64,000 nucleotides of DNA from Xestospongia bergquistia (lineage: Eukaryota; Porifera; Demospongiae; Haplosclerida; Petrosiidae). Where the stretch lies: NCBI GenBank assembly GCA_963965975.1, contig OZ014414.1, positions 558,001-622,000 on the forward strand, given 5' to 3'. Shown here piece after piece: positions 28,548 to 42,500 of this stretch. The notes under the pieces are model-generated. The model was not told the origin of the DNA. It saw nothing but the letters and a program-made list of their open reading frames with translations, and did no database searches. Within the stretch, counting starts at the first letter, position 1. Every line of letters starts with the position of its first letter. The translations under genes were made by a program, and so were the position numbers.

Positions 28548-31500
28548 CTATGACCAGAACATAAGTCTGTCTTTAATTACTTGATAACTTTCTAAGTTCT
28601 TACAATACTCTTCATGATGTTCAGATAGGCGAAATGTCTGTAATGTAGTATTTTCAATGAGTGCAGTACATATCGTCTTGATATCATCATTAGTCAGTGA
28701 AGTATCATAGAGTTGTATTTCTTTTAATGATGTAGTGGTCTTTATAAGGTCCATTATTGTAATGGTACTAGCTGAAGTAACCTGAAGGTTGTGGCTGATG
28801 TCCAATGTAGTCAGTGTTTGATTTTTAGTGAGACCTTCGCAGATATATTGGAGACCTTTATCAGTGACTTCACACTGAGGGAGTTGTAACTTTTCGAGTG
28901 ACTGGTTTTTAGCAAGACCTTCACTGATATGTCGAATACCATTATCGGTAATGTCGCAGGCAGAGAAATGTAGTACTTTCAATGTCTCATTAATACTTAA
29001 TATTACAGAAAAATGAATTGCATCTTCATCTGTGACAGTAATAACTGACATCACTAATTCCTCAAGTGCAGTATTTACAACGAGGGCGTCTCTGATTTGT
29101 TTGACATTGATACTATGAGAAAAACCTTTAAGACTTAATTTCTTTATTGTTTTATTAGATATGAGTATTTTCGACAATGCTGTCATAAATACATCATCCA
29201 ATGGAGTGTTTGTTGTATGAAGTTCTCTCACTGCACATTCATTGAGATTATTAATAATTAAAAGAGAATTTTCAGGAGACAATGACGAGAGAGTGATACT
29301 CCATTTTTTTCTTGCTTGTACTTCTTTCTTTAATCTGCTTACAACATCTTTACATTCTTCAGTATTTGATGATCTGAGATGAATCCAGCTACCATTATCA
29401 TTCCATTTAACTCTTGAAGTATCTCCTTTTAATTATAAAATAGAGTTAATATGTTATATAGTACAATACAGAGTTACAGACTAAAAACTTAAAATATATC
29501 TTAAGATATTTATATATCAGTGAGATACCTGTGTCTGACTTTTTATCATCATCTAAACTGCTTGGCTCTATCATTGAAGGATCTATAAATGTAATACAAA
29601 ATTATTAGCTAGCTACATAATCTTGGACTGTTGTTCACAATGAATTAACAGACAAGGTGCATGTGCTTTAATGTCTATTAGTGGTCTGTGTATGGGTACT
29701 GTATGTCATTTACAAATGAATCTAACTAATGTGTCTCTATAAATATAAACATAAATCAAGGTCAGTTGTATGCTAGCTTTGGTAGGTCAAAAAACTTAAA
29801 ATGCACGACATCTCATATCCCAAGTTATTTATATATCATTCATACCTGTGTCTGACTCTTTATCAACATCTAGAACACTTGACTCTACTTCTGAAGGCTC
29901 TAGACATATGATATAAAAATTATTAATTACGTGATCTTGGACTATTGTTCACTGTACGTTAAAAGATAAGATCTATGTGTAATGTGTAAGTACACACTAT
30001 CTAATTGACCAATGCCTCTGATTTCTTCCTAGTTGCTGCGTATATTGACATTTGTGAAAGAAAAATATCTAATACCTTTAGTCAAATCCTTGGCCTTTAG
30101 GATTAATTGCAATGCAATGTTATAACTATGTTAAACAGACATGATAGAAGACTACAATTACAAGAAAATAATTTGTATTTGTTCTTAATTTGTTATCTAA
30201 CAAACTATCTGTGGCTTAAAATTCCTGTTGCAATGTAAAGAAATTGAAATTGATTGTATGTACAAGACATCCTTTTTACTGATTCAATAAAAGTCACTAG
30301 CTTGAGATTAGAGCAGTAACAATTAAGCCAACCCATACAAATAGAAAAATGATTTATATAAACAGGATAAACAATTAAATTAAGAACCTAATACAAGCAT
30401 ATTTTTCTTAGGCCAATGCAATTGCCCTTTATAAGAACAAAAAGTGACGAATTGAGCTTGCTTCAGGTAATCTTGAAAATTTATCAGAGTTAAATAAAAG
30501 TCAAAAGGCTTAGCTAATGACAAAGAGTTACATTATTATACTTAATGTAAGAATAAAGAAATCATTATATGAGTATTCATGCATGAACAAGATCTTTAAT
30601 TTATATAATTAGCATGCTTATTTTCACCGATAGGTGCAGTGAACTCTTCTTGGGTAGAAGACTTTGTTTGGATTTCCTGAAGTCCCTGATCAGTTAATGA
30701 TTTACGACCCTTTGGTATAAATGCTAGATCTAGTGACAACATCATATAATGAGAAGTGACAATTATATCCTAATATCAGTTACCTTTCAAACTTTGTTTT
30801 AACTCCTCAATCTGTTTGTCTCTCTCTCTTAATTGTCCATTCAACAATGTGATTATCTCTTGAAGTGTCTCTACCTCTTTCTGTCTTTTGGTAGACACTG
30901 ACAATAACTCCTTTTCAATGACTATGAAACAAACACAATAACATAATATCATGTGTACATTATTAATATCTCACCTTCTTTTTTCTTGATAGTATTTGTC
31001 AACTGTTCTATCTGTAAATATTTTGCTCTGTTCATTTTAGTACTTGTTTCTAACAATTGTTTCAACTCAGACTCTATATACAAGAGAGAACAAGACAATA
31101 TACAACATGTGTTGTTATGAACTCACCTTTACTTTCTGTGACACTAGACATTTCTAGTATTTTGTTTTTAAGTGTGTCTAGTTCCTCTTCAAGAACTATC
31201 AATATAGGGATTATGAAAAATTATTAAATTACAAATTTTGTCAATAAAACAGAGATGAGTTGAATCTAAATTAGATTCCTAAAATACTCAATAATATCAC
31301 CAAAACGTCTGTTATTAATATTTTAATTCAGAAATAACAATATGTTAAAAGTTGATTTAGCTATTGGCTTTAAAATGCAATCATCAACATAAAAATGTTA
31401 GTTATCAATTTAAATAGATATTACTTTCTGATGTTTGATGTTCCTCTTTGAGTTTGTCTAATTCAATTTGTCTTTCCTTTTTTTCTAGTTGTAGCAAGTT

Positions 31501-34500
31501 CTTCATTTGGTCTGTTCATCAAAATATACTTTATTGTAAGTAAAATCAATATCTTTCTCACTTTCTTGACTCATAGATGGTTGATATATGTGACAGAAAA
31601 AATCTGAATAAAAAATCAAATCAAAGATCGTCAGGATATTGTTATATATAATAGAAATTAGTACCTGAGAAAAGCAAACCAGCTGCTTCTGAAAGGTAAG
31701 GTATATTATTCTCATCTCCTTGAACCTTTCCCCTCCATTCTATAATAAAGTACATTATAGTTATATCTATATAGATTGTACACTAGCTATTACAAACAGT
31801 CTATAACTGAAATATTTGCCCAAGCTCTATTAGTAAATATAACTTGCTGCGGCTATTTCTTGCAAGTATTATATAAAAATGACAATAATATATGTATAAG
31901 TAATTTTTAGCTTAAGTGCATGTCAGGACCATTTTCTAGTAATCCTTTATATTATAAATGGAAAATTAATCTAGATGTATAGACAAGGCTGAATTTGATT
32001 AGATTTATTTTGAAATTTATTTTATATTATTGATGATGTTTATACTAAATATATGAATGGTATAAAAATTTAACTACTAATATAATGACATTATTATTTT
32101 GATTTAAAACATAACACACTACTTTCTCAAAGTGTAAGAGTATAATGAACTATTCTATTATTCCCACTGACTAACCTTCTTGGTAAGATTTTTTTACAAG
32201 ATCCTTTCTTTCTTTAGACGTCAAACACAATCCTGATGCTACAACATTATACTCATCATCAGTAAAACTGAAACTTAAAAAAGGCTCTTCATAATACTTT
32301 AGACAATAGTCCAGCTTTTTCTCTCTTTTTAAAACTCCTTGAATATTTTCAGAGGCTCTGGCAACCTTACTACCATTTATAGCCCAACTACTCCTGAACC
32401 TTGTAGCTTTCTTTTCTTCAATCAGCTTTATCAAAATTAATGCTTCAGGTTGTTGTGAGTAAGACCTAATAGAATTGTTAAAAATAATGCATCATATACC
32501 TGAAGGGCATATATATTGGGTAACATAAATGTGATGTTTTAAAAGTCAGTAAGTGGTACTAAACCAACTTGCAAAAAATATAAATTTTAACTTACAGTAT
32601 AGTAACTAAATCAGTATTGATCCTGAAAGCTTCTTTTGATGGTACCCATTCCAAAAAAACAGATTTCTGTGGATTGAACACTTCTTTGTTGATAGTAAAG
32701 AATAGTTCTAAGCATCCTTCCTCAAAATGGTCAAAATAAAAAAATAGATCTATTGATCTTTAGCATATTTGCAAGGTTAAACTTGATGGTTTTCAGTTCT
32801 ATACCAGTCAGTGTAATTTTTTCGAATACTTTCAGGAATATGCTAATTCTCTTTGATTGAGAATAACATTGTGAAGATGACTTTAAAGGAATTTCAAAAA
32901 TAGACCTTCTGAGGTAAGGAATAAGGGTGTTAATTTGATATTCTTGCATTAATTTATTCTCTTGTTCAGTGCCAAATTTATTAACAAGAGCTACAAATAT
33001 TTCATCATTGAACCAAGAGCTCCTTTTAGAAATTGCAATAAATACATCCTTCACATTATCATTTCTATTAAACTCAAAAGGAGGATTGTTGCCTACATGT
33101 GTTAGAAGAAACAGTTGTAAATCCTTTGGATCAACACTTCGCTCACTAAAGGATCTACTAAGCTTTAAAACAAGAGATGCAAAGGCTTCAGTAACAAACT
33201 TATATTCATTTAGTAAGTTATTGATTATTGTTTCCTTCTCAATCTCTGACATGTCGTCCCAGTTAGGATAACATCTTTCAGGAAACAGTTGCAAAGTCTC
33301 CTCTTCATCAGGCTTTGTTGAAGCATTCTTTGCATATTTCATAACACATTCTGCCACATCTTGAAGTTTAGTTTTTAAGCAAGCTCTTATAAGTGCTAAA
33401 TATGTTGCATTCTTTCCCATCTTTTTTCTCCAGGTAGACAACACTGCCACCTTTCGCTCTTCATCACAACTCTTGTCTTGTGTAATAGATTTCAGTTCAC
33501 TTTCAGAGAATTGAAGTTGACGACCAAATTCAATGTAGTCACAAATTTTCAAAGGAATTTCAATGATAAAATCTACTTTATCTGAACATGGTTTATTTAT
33601 ATCTGTAATTTTCATTTCATGTTTACTCAATAAGTCTGATAATTCTAAAAGAAGACAATAGTTAATACTTGAAGAATAAATTCTTATGAATAAAAATTAT
33701 TTATCTAATATGTAATAAATTTTAAATTATAATTAAGACAAGTATTCATACTAATAGCTTATTCTGAAGACTATCATGTCAATTCCAAAATCAAGTCTTT
33801 TTAGTTTTTACTTTTTCTGTATTATGTCATAAATTAATTCCAGATAATTAAGTACATAGTTTTTTGTAGTGCATGTTAGCTTAGTAGTGGATTTTGGTAC
33901 ATGGTTCTTTTGGTCTTGTATGATTTGGTACAAAAAGTGTTTTGTTATTGTTGATTCATCTTTATATCATCACTATCTCATGTCTGTTCATCTACAAATA
34001 TCACATTTTTATATATATGTTATATGAACATACTCTCAATGGGACACGTACATATTCATTTATAGGCTTATGTAATATTACAAGGTGACTAATGACTTGT
34101 TGACTGACCTTTTGAGCATTTCATTACTAGCTGACTAGTCAATACAGACAATGTTTGATCTTTCTCAAGGACTTCAATAAACACATAAAGATTGTCTGCA
34201 CTCAATTCTATTTGAGACTGTACACAGCACAATAGTTTACTGACTTGATAGCTATGTTCAATACCAGGACTGGAAATATCTCTATGAACTTGAGAATTGA
34301 TTAAATTAACTTGATGTAACTGTCCAGCAAATGAAATAGGATTCATTATTGCACTGCTAATATCAGCAAAATGTGTAACAAAAGCTTTATATTCTTCACT
34401 TTTACTTGAAGGATGATAATGAACCTATTACAAATATGAAATATAATGATATTAGTGTTAGAAGATTCTAACATTGATAAAGATATTTGAAATTAGCACT

Positions 34501-35080
34501 AAATTTTGCAAACAATTTTGAATCTACCTGTGAAATATAATGAGAGTCAGCTTGTGGTTCCAGTGGTCTGTCCTGATCTGAACAAGTAACTATGTCAGTA
34601 GATTGGGAAGGTAATGTGTCAGCTGTTGTTAGTAATTGATCACTGTTATGTTCTTCATTATATTGCTCAGAATCAGTCTCATGTTCAAGTTCACTTGATG
34701 TATCTGATAAAATACAATCCTTTAATTAATTTCAATTTTATCATTCATCATACCTTGTACTACTGACTTTAATTGTTGTTTTAGCTTAAACAATTTATCA
34801 ATAGATCGTCTCTGTAGTATATATAATATATATATGTGTGTGTGTGTAATTGACTTTTATTGATAATTTCTTCAGTAATATCATTCTAACAACTAACCTT
34901 ATATTTTCTTGATTTATCATGATATCCAAAAAGATCATACCTGTCCAACAAACAACAAGTTGACACAATCAGTAACACTACAGTAAATAGTGGTAACAAG
35001 ATCCAAGCAAAGTCGTTCCAAATAAATGTAACAATTCCTAATAACACTAGGATAGTCACCCATACAGGATAGCAGATCAT
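28548..35080 (-). CDS. DL3: membrane-anchored double death-fold / shared module / coiled-coil / LRR protein
   Basis: ATG 35080-35078 opens a two-helix hydrophobic hairpin almost identical to DL1's. Then come a basic linker (RRSIDKLFKLKQQLK), an acidic Ser/Thr-rich exon (about 34704-34529), a CARD-like exon (34427-34109; ISSPGIEHSYQVSKLLCC), and a long exon (33641-32731) with a death domain (FGRQLQFSESELKSITQDKS) and a divergent shared module (DVFIAISKRSSWFNDEIFV). Coiled-coil exons follow (31515-30620), then acidic linkers near 29900 and 29580, and an LRR exon (about 29425-28548). The long exon hits a stop at 32731; removing one A from the A7 run at 32738-32744 restores HFEEGCLELFFTI and a good donor near 32592. 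So it may be a frameshifted allele, an assembly error or a decaying gene. No SH3. Confidence 0.68.
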
Positions 35081-35213
35081 GATGAGCAGTAAACCACACC
35101 TACTCTTCCAATTCAACAATCACAAATTTATTAATCAAAGAATAAAATTATGCAATATTCAAAATTAATTGATAATAATTATAATTGTAATAACCAATTG
35201 GTCAACATATTAA

Positions 35214-36456
35214 GGTAAAAATATCTGAAATTTTTTTTCAGCTTTTTTTGATGGAATCATGTAAAGATACTTGTTCTAATAATTGATCATGCTTTAAAAA
35301 TTTTTTTAAACCCTAGTACTTTGCAGAAATGTAGTTTGATTCCTTAATATCTGCAATGTTTGGAGACGTCAAATAATAATATTAAAGAACCTAGAGAGCT
35401 GAAACTTTTGAAAATTAAAGATGAAGTCAATTACTACAATTATACGGATGGATTTATTTCTACAATAATATTTGACATTTTTACAAAGGTATAAACCTTG
35501 CTTACTTTAATCACTATTATTATTACATGTTATACAAATCGTACAAAGAAATGCATCCGTAAAAATACTAAAAATTGATCATTTTCGTTCTTGAACTTGT
35601 CAGTAGGTTGTTACATTATCCATAGAATCAAAAATCACAACAACATTATCTAACAGTGCAAAAGTCGCCATCTTGATAATGAATAATCGATTTTCATTAA
35701 TTAAAGCCAATGAATACACTTAGTGTCAGGTTATTGATAAGTGACTTTCGCGGGGTTAAAATAGTTAAATAAAATGTATTAATTATTATTACTATTATTA
35801 TTATTATTATTATTGTTCGTAGTCTTATGTGCCTTCATCTCAAAGCAGACCATGCTTTAATAACAATAATAACAACAATAATAAAAATAGTAATAATATA
35901 TTTAACTATTTTAACCCCGCGAAAGTCACTTATCAATAACCTGACACTAAGTGTATTCATTGGCTTTAATTAATGAAAATCGATTATTCATTATCAAGAT
36001 GGCGACTTTTGCACTGTTAGATACTGTTGTTGTGATTTTTGATTCTATGGATAATGTAACAACCTGCTGACAAGTTCAAGAACGAAAATGATCAATTTTT
36101 AGTATTTTTACGGATGCATTTCTTTGTACGATTTGTATAACATGTAATAATAATAGTGATTAAAGTAAGCAAGGTTTATACCTTTGTAAAAATGTCAAAT
36201 ATTATTGTAGAAATAAATCCATCCGTATAATTGTAGTAATTGACTTCATCTTTAATTTTCAAAAGTTTCAGCTCTCTAGGTTCTTTAATATTATTATTTG
36301 ACGTCTCCAAACATTGCAGATATTAAGGAATCAAACTACATTTCTGCAAAGTACTAGGGTTTAAAAAATTTTTTAAAGCATGATCAATTATTAGAACAAG
36401 TATCTTTACATGATTCCATCAAAAAAAGCTGAAAAAAAATTTCAGATATTTTTACC
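35214..36456. mobile_element. Large foldback element, arms of about 600 bp, TTAA flanks
   Basis: The two halves are nearly perfect reverse complements. The left arm starts GGTAAAAATATCTGAAA at 35214 and the right arm ends in its complement at 36456. The arms meet through an imperfect ATT-rich stem, leaving a loop of roughly 45 nt near 35815-35862. TTAA lies at both borders (35210-35213 and 36457-36460), the target duplication known for piggyBac-type elements. There is no open frame of any size, so it would be non-autonomous. The related locus at 19395-19420 lacks the element. Confidence 0.85.
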
Positions 36457-36699
36457 TTAAATCATTTAATACATACATTAACTTTTAAGTCAGTAACACA
36501 TCCATGCATGCAGTTAATCTAGTACATGTAATTATACATGTCATCTTTGTTCTTTATATATATCCCTTGAGTTAATTCTGTTATGTGTGAATTTTTCCTC
36601 ACAGACTACCTCTATATATTATGCTACAGAGTTTAAGTTAATGTTAGATAATGGTAGTAGTCCTAGATCAGATTCTATACACAATAAGAATTAATATTA

Positions 36700-37680
36700 T
36701 AATGCTATTAATTCATAATTCCAGACTTATATTCTTCCATAGCATCAGTCTTAGTCTGAGATGAGTCAACAGCTGGAGCACTTATCTTTGTGATTACATA
36801 TTTCTTCTTGATATACTTGGAATAGTTGTTTTCTCAATTAAAAGAAGCTATCAGCAGTTAATTTGACTCCAATAGAAAGTTCTGAAATAACTGAAGACAT
36901 TGTATATGACTTAAATACTAAGAGATAATAGTAATAAGTGAATAATAATTATATAAAGTACTTACTAATTTGAACAGCAAACTGTCATGGATAAAGTGGG
37001 TGTGGTCATCATACTTTAGCTATTAAGGTGTTGGGATTTGTCAGACCAATAGAAAGAGATACACACACACTCAGAATACAACAATATCTACTATGTATTA
37101 TGTAGGTAGTTATACTAGATCCTGGACCTGGTCATCATAAACATATATAGTTAAAGTGACAGCAATAGTTGAACATTAATCTTCAACAATACCTAATACA
37201 GACAAGAGTTAAAAATAATCTGATTATGTATGTACTTTAGGATCTCCAAGAGATTTTTCACTGAAGAGAGAGACAACAAGAGCTAACAATGTATATAACA
37301 CACTCTTACATACACCAGCTACAGGCTAAAAGAAGTCAATAAAATATAGTTCCATCTATTAACCATTTACACACTTACTCTATCTCCAGAAAAGAAAGAA
37401 CTCTCTAATATACTTAATAAAAATTCAAACACTCTTCCTTTGAGTGCTCTGTCTCTTAGCAACCTCACATGATTTATATTAGTATTGTCATCATCTGTTG
37501 TCATGTAACAGAACAAAGACCATGACAAGAGGAGAGGGGTGTGACAAGGGGTGGAGTCTAAATGTTCAATGATCCCTTCAAGAGTCTACAATATGGTATA
37601 CAATAACAGTGTTAATAATATCAGTTTATCAGACTTTGTAGTGAGCAGTGATGTCTGGATTTAACATATGATGTTGCAAT

Positions 37681-37727
<47 letters not shown>

Positions 37728-39178
37728 AAGAGTAAATAACTTATTTCTTTATTTACATACCTTTCTTTTCTTTCTTGATTTTGTTGTAACCAGTCTTAAC
37801 CAAATGATTCTAAAATAATCAATGAACACAAGTGACTGATGTGTTGAGATAAAACATTATAAGATACTTCAATAGTATATTTTCCTCTAGGTTAATAACC
37901 AAACCCTATTTTCTATGAGGACAGAGACAAACAGACTAAATTGTTTTAGTAATATAAATTCTATTACTTGAAATAGTTTAATTTTCTCAATAATAGATAT
38001 TACAGGTAGTTCATAGTCTTTATAAAATAACAACAATATCTCTAATAGTTCATACTAAATATAAAGAGAAGATATTACAGTTAATATAATAAAGTATGTT
38101 TCCATAGTAACAATGTATCCACAGTGATAACTATCAATGAAGACACCATATATGGTAAGTATGTGTACCTGTTCTAGTAATAATTGCTGTAACCACTTCT
38201 TCTCTTCTTCAGGACTCTATAAATAGTAACAATAAATATATGTACATGATGTAAGTGTACTATAAATAATAACAAGTACTATACATAATAACACATTGAT
38301 ACATAATATGTTACTATATATAGTAACATATACTAAGTACCTCTGTAGTAGCTGGTAGTTCTGTAGTAGTAGTTATCTCAAACTGTTCCCAAATCTATTA
38401 CAATACAATAAAAGATACAATAGAGTTTTAATACTTACTCCTGGTATGAATGTACTTCCATCAAAATGGAGGACTTCAAGACAATTACTATAAAGTTCCT
38501 ATATAATAGAGATATATAAAGATATAGAGAACATTTACTAACTCTATAAGGATGATTAACATCTTCCCAGTAACCTAGAAACTGTTTAATACATCTATCA
38601 AATGAAAAAATTATCAATTTTAAAATCCAGTAACCAATATGATTGTCCATTTGTCCATTAAACTGACTATCCATTGTCTCTTTATACATCCATTTATCAA
38701 ATCTATTACATTAATCATTCATCCATTTTCTTCATACCTTAACAGATATAGTCTCTCTTTATGATAATACTCTTCAACACAAACCAGTAATGTCTGCCGT
38801 TCTAACTGGTTTGACAAACGAGTATTAACATCATCAAATGAACCACGATATGATTCCAATAGAAAGTTCTGTAATAACTGAAGACATTGTATCTGATCTA
38901 AATACTAATAGACAATAATAATAAATGATTAATATATAAAGTACTTACTAATCTTTGACTAATTTCTAATACAAACTCTAACTTCTTTCCTTTTATATCT
39001 TTTGATGATTTTAACTTTGTCTCTGATACAGAACTATTGAATTAACAGATAAGATAGGTGTGGTCACAAGTACATGTTACCTAGGTGATTTAAAATACAA
39101 CAGTCCTTCAGTTAATTGAGATTTGTTGGACTTTACTTCAACAAATATCAGCTCCTATGTGTGTGTGTGTGTCAGAGA

Positions 39179-39266
<88 letters not shown>

Positions 39267-39460
39267 CAGACAGAGGTCAACATCAACAATAACTCGACAT
39301 ATTCTCTACTCACAATATCTTGTATAGCAGAATGACCTGTTATTATTTTCCATAGACTCTGACTGGATCTAGTTATTATAAGTATATAGTCAAATTGACA
39401 AAGAGAGAGAGAGCTCTTACCTCTCAAACACATTTTGATATGCATGTGGTGGGAAGCAAT
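36700..39460 (-). pseudogene. NUP188 5'-half copy 2 (decayed)
   Basis: From about 37170 to 39460 this follows NUP188 9066-11345 exon by exon. Exon 2 is still readable (SSQSLWKIITGHSAIQD). The first exon is shifted (CACATT in place of the ATG context) and the GC-box block is changed to GGTGGGAA. Beyond 37170 only scrambled pieces remain: a segment near 36720-36800 matches NUP188 about 9028-9080, and one near 36860-37130 matches pieces of 10800-11250. There is no 3' half, so it is non-functional as NUP188. Confidence 0.82.
39177..39258. repeat. (GA)n microsatellite in NUP188 copy 2
   Basis: GT and GA dinucleotide runs lie in the copied intron that is short in NUP188 itself (near 11097-11140) and shorter still in copies 1 and 3. 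The length differences show fast microsatellite change since duplication. Confidence 0.92.
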
Positions 39461-39579
39461 GGGCGGAGCATAATCACAAACTAATTATTATTATTATTAT
39501 TATTATTATTATTGATGTTAATTAAAATAATTATTACTGAATACAATAAACAGAAATGAATAAATCATTAGAAAAACTA

Positions 39580-42500
39580 TCACCAAAACTTAAGTCTGTC
39601 TTTTATAAACTGATAATTGTCTAACTTCTTACAATACTTTTCATGTTGTTTAGATAACAATAGATTTTGTATTGTAATATTCTCAACAAGTGTAGTACAT
39701 ATTGTCTTGATATCATCATTGTTCAGTGAAGTACCATAGAGACGTAGTTCTGTTAATGATTTAGTTGTATTTATTAGTTCAGCTATTGTACTGGTACTAA
39801 CTGAAGTGATCTGAGGATTATCTCTGATGCTCAACAAAGTCAATGTTTGGTTTTTAGTGAGGCCTTCACAGATATATTGGACACCATTATCAGTGATGTT
39901 ACAGTTGGCGAGATGTAGTCTATCCAATGTCTTATTAATACTTAACATAGTAGACAAGTGACTGATATCTTCATCTGTGATAGTAACATTAATCAATGTT
40001 AACACCTTAAGAATAGTATTGGTAAAGAGAGCATCACTGATTTGTTTGATACCACCAGTAAGTGAACAGTAGCGAAGAATTAGGTTTATCATTGTTTTAT
40101 TAGTAGTTTGTAGCTCTGTTGATAATGTTGACATACATATACTGTCCAATGGAGTGCTGTGTATATCAAGTGTCTTCACTGCACATTTACTGAGATTACT
40201 AATAATTACAAGAGCACTTTCAGGAGATGATGATCTGAGACTAATACGCCATCTACTTTCTTTGGTTTGTTGTTCTTTTATTAATCTACTAACAACCTCT
40301 TCACATTGTTCAAAAGTTGGTGAGATAAGCCAAACATTCTCTATATCATCTCTCCACTCAACTCTTCCAGTATGTCCTGTTATAAACAGAGTTAGTATGT
40401 AGATATAGTATACACATATAATATTATAGTGTTATAAACTGTACTATATAAAACATTATAAATTAAGTTCTAATGAACAAATTACAGGGATTACCTCCTA
40501 ATTTGGGATCATCATGAGATAATTCAGATTTAGCTAGTCGTAGTTCTGTATAATTTATAGGGAACTCCCCACGGATTCCATTCAGAGTCCCCTCACACCA
40601 TCCTTCTCCAATCTATGAGAATATATAATATGAATAGAAATGATCTTTAAATAATATGTTGACATAATGAATTGATGAACAAAAAGGATATGTCCATACC
40701 TTAATGACATCTTTGATAACATCTCCAACATTTATAGTTAAATCCTCAGGATCTACTTTGGTGAAAGAATATTTGACAACAGCTTCTGTATAGACCACTA
40801 ATACATTATTATAATGTAACTTTATGAAACATCATAACACAACATACCATAACCTGACTCTTTATCATCAGTTGAACCTTTTGTCTCATCTCTTAACTCA
40901 TATATTGAAGACTCTACAATAAGTAATGACAATATAATTTGTATAATATATGTAGTCAGGAGTGTATGAACTAAAGGAGTGTTGAACATTCATATACTAA
41001 CATGTACTATCTGTTATGATAAGTCCTTATCTTAGAATACCATATAAGGTATATGCTTTCATAGACAAAGTGGTTACTAACTTTTGTAGTTGTACAATTT
41101 TATCATGTGATATTAAATACTACAAGAGATGATCAGGACAAGACTAACAAAGAAGAGGTGAGTGACACTAATTAAGAAGTAAATCTGTAAAGTTGTTTAG
41201 AAGTCATTGACTTGTTTGTATCTGTCACTAAAATAGTTTATTTGTAAATAACAACATGTGATTACATCGTTTAAGATCAAGTACATACTAAAATAACATT
41301 TCCATATATGGGCAATGGACACATCCTAAGACATAGATATGGTACTATGACACTTACCATTGATAGATAGTGTGGACTCTTCTTTACTAGACTTATGAAC
41401 TCGTTCATCAGTTAATGGTTTTTGAGGCTTTTGGATAAATGCTAAATTTAGTAACAATATCATATAATGAGAAGTAACAATTATCTACTAATATCAGTTA
41501 CCTTTCAAACTTTGCTTTAACTCCTCAATCTGTTTGTCTCTCTCTCTTAATTGTAATGTCAATGTTGTTATTATTTCTTGTAGTGTCTCTATCTCTCTTT
41601 GTCTCTCAACAGACACTGACAATAACTCCTTCTCAAAGACTAGAAAGAATATTCCATTAACACAATATCATGTGTACATTATTAATATCTCACCTTCTTT
41701 TTCTTTGATAGTATTTGTCAACTGTTCTATCTGTAAAATCTTTGCTCTGTTCATTTTAGTACTTGTTTCTAACAATTGTTTCAACTTAGACTCTATATAC
41801 AAGAGAGAACAAGACAATACACAACATGTGTTGTTATGAACTCACCTTTACTTTCTGTGACACTAGACATTTCTAGTATTTTCTTTTTAAGTATGTCTAG
41901 TTCCTCTTCAAGAGCTATAAAGAGAGATGTATTTATTATTGATATAAAATGTTAAAAATATAATAAAATTTATTATTATATTAGATTTCTTACCTTCCTT
42001 CATTGATAACAATGATTTCAAGTAATCAATCTCTCTTTCTTTATGTTCTAACATTTGTTTTACTAAATTTAATTCCTCTTCACTAGCTACAGTATATGAT
42101 ATCAATACAATGATATAAGCTGTGTTACATTAATAAGATATACTACCTTTCTTTCCTTGATATAGTTCTTCAATCTCCTTTTCTTTCATTAGTTTTTCAT
42201 CTATAAAAAAATATTTGACAATATATAACAAATATAATTAATTATATTATATTACAATATATATAATTCTACAAATGGAACTAATGAAATAACTTTCTAT
42301 CTCTAGGACAAAGTGATCTTATTATACTAAATGGTATATATTCCTTTATTAACTCAATCTACTAATGGATACATGATGTTTTAATAGTTTATTGTTTAAT
42401 GTGTGATCATATCAAAGGTACTGTCATATTGTATTGGTCATATTGTATCACAAAGTTAATTTACATGGTGGGTATGTTACATTACTTCTTTTCTTTGTTT

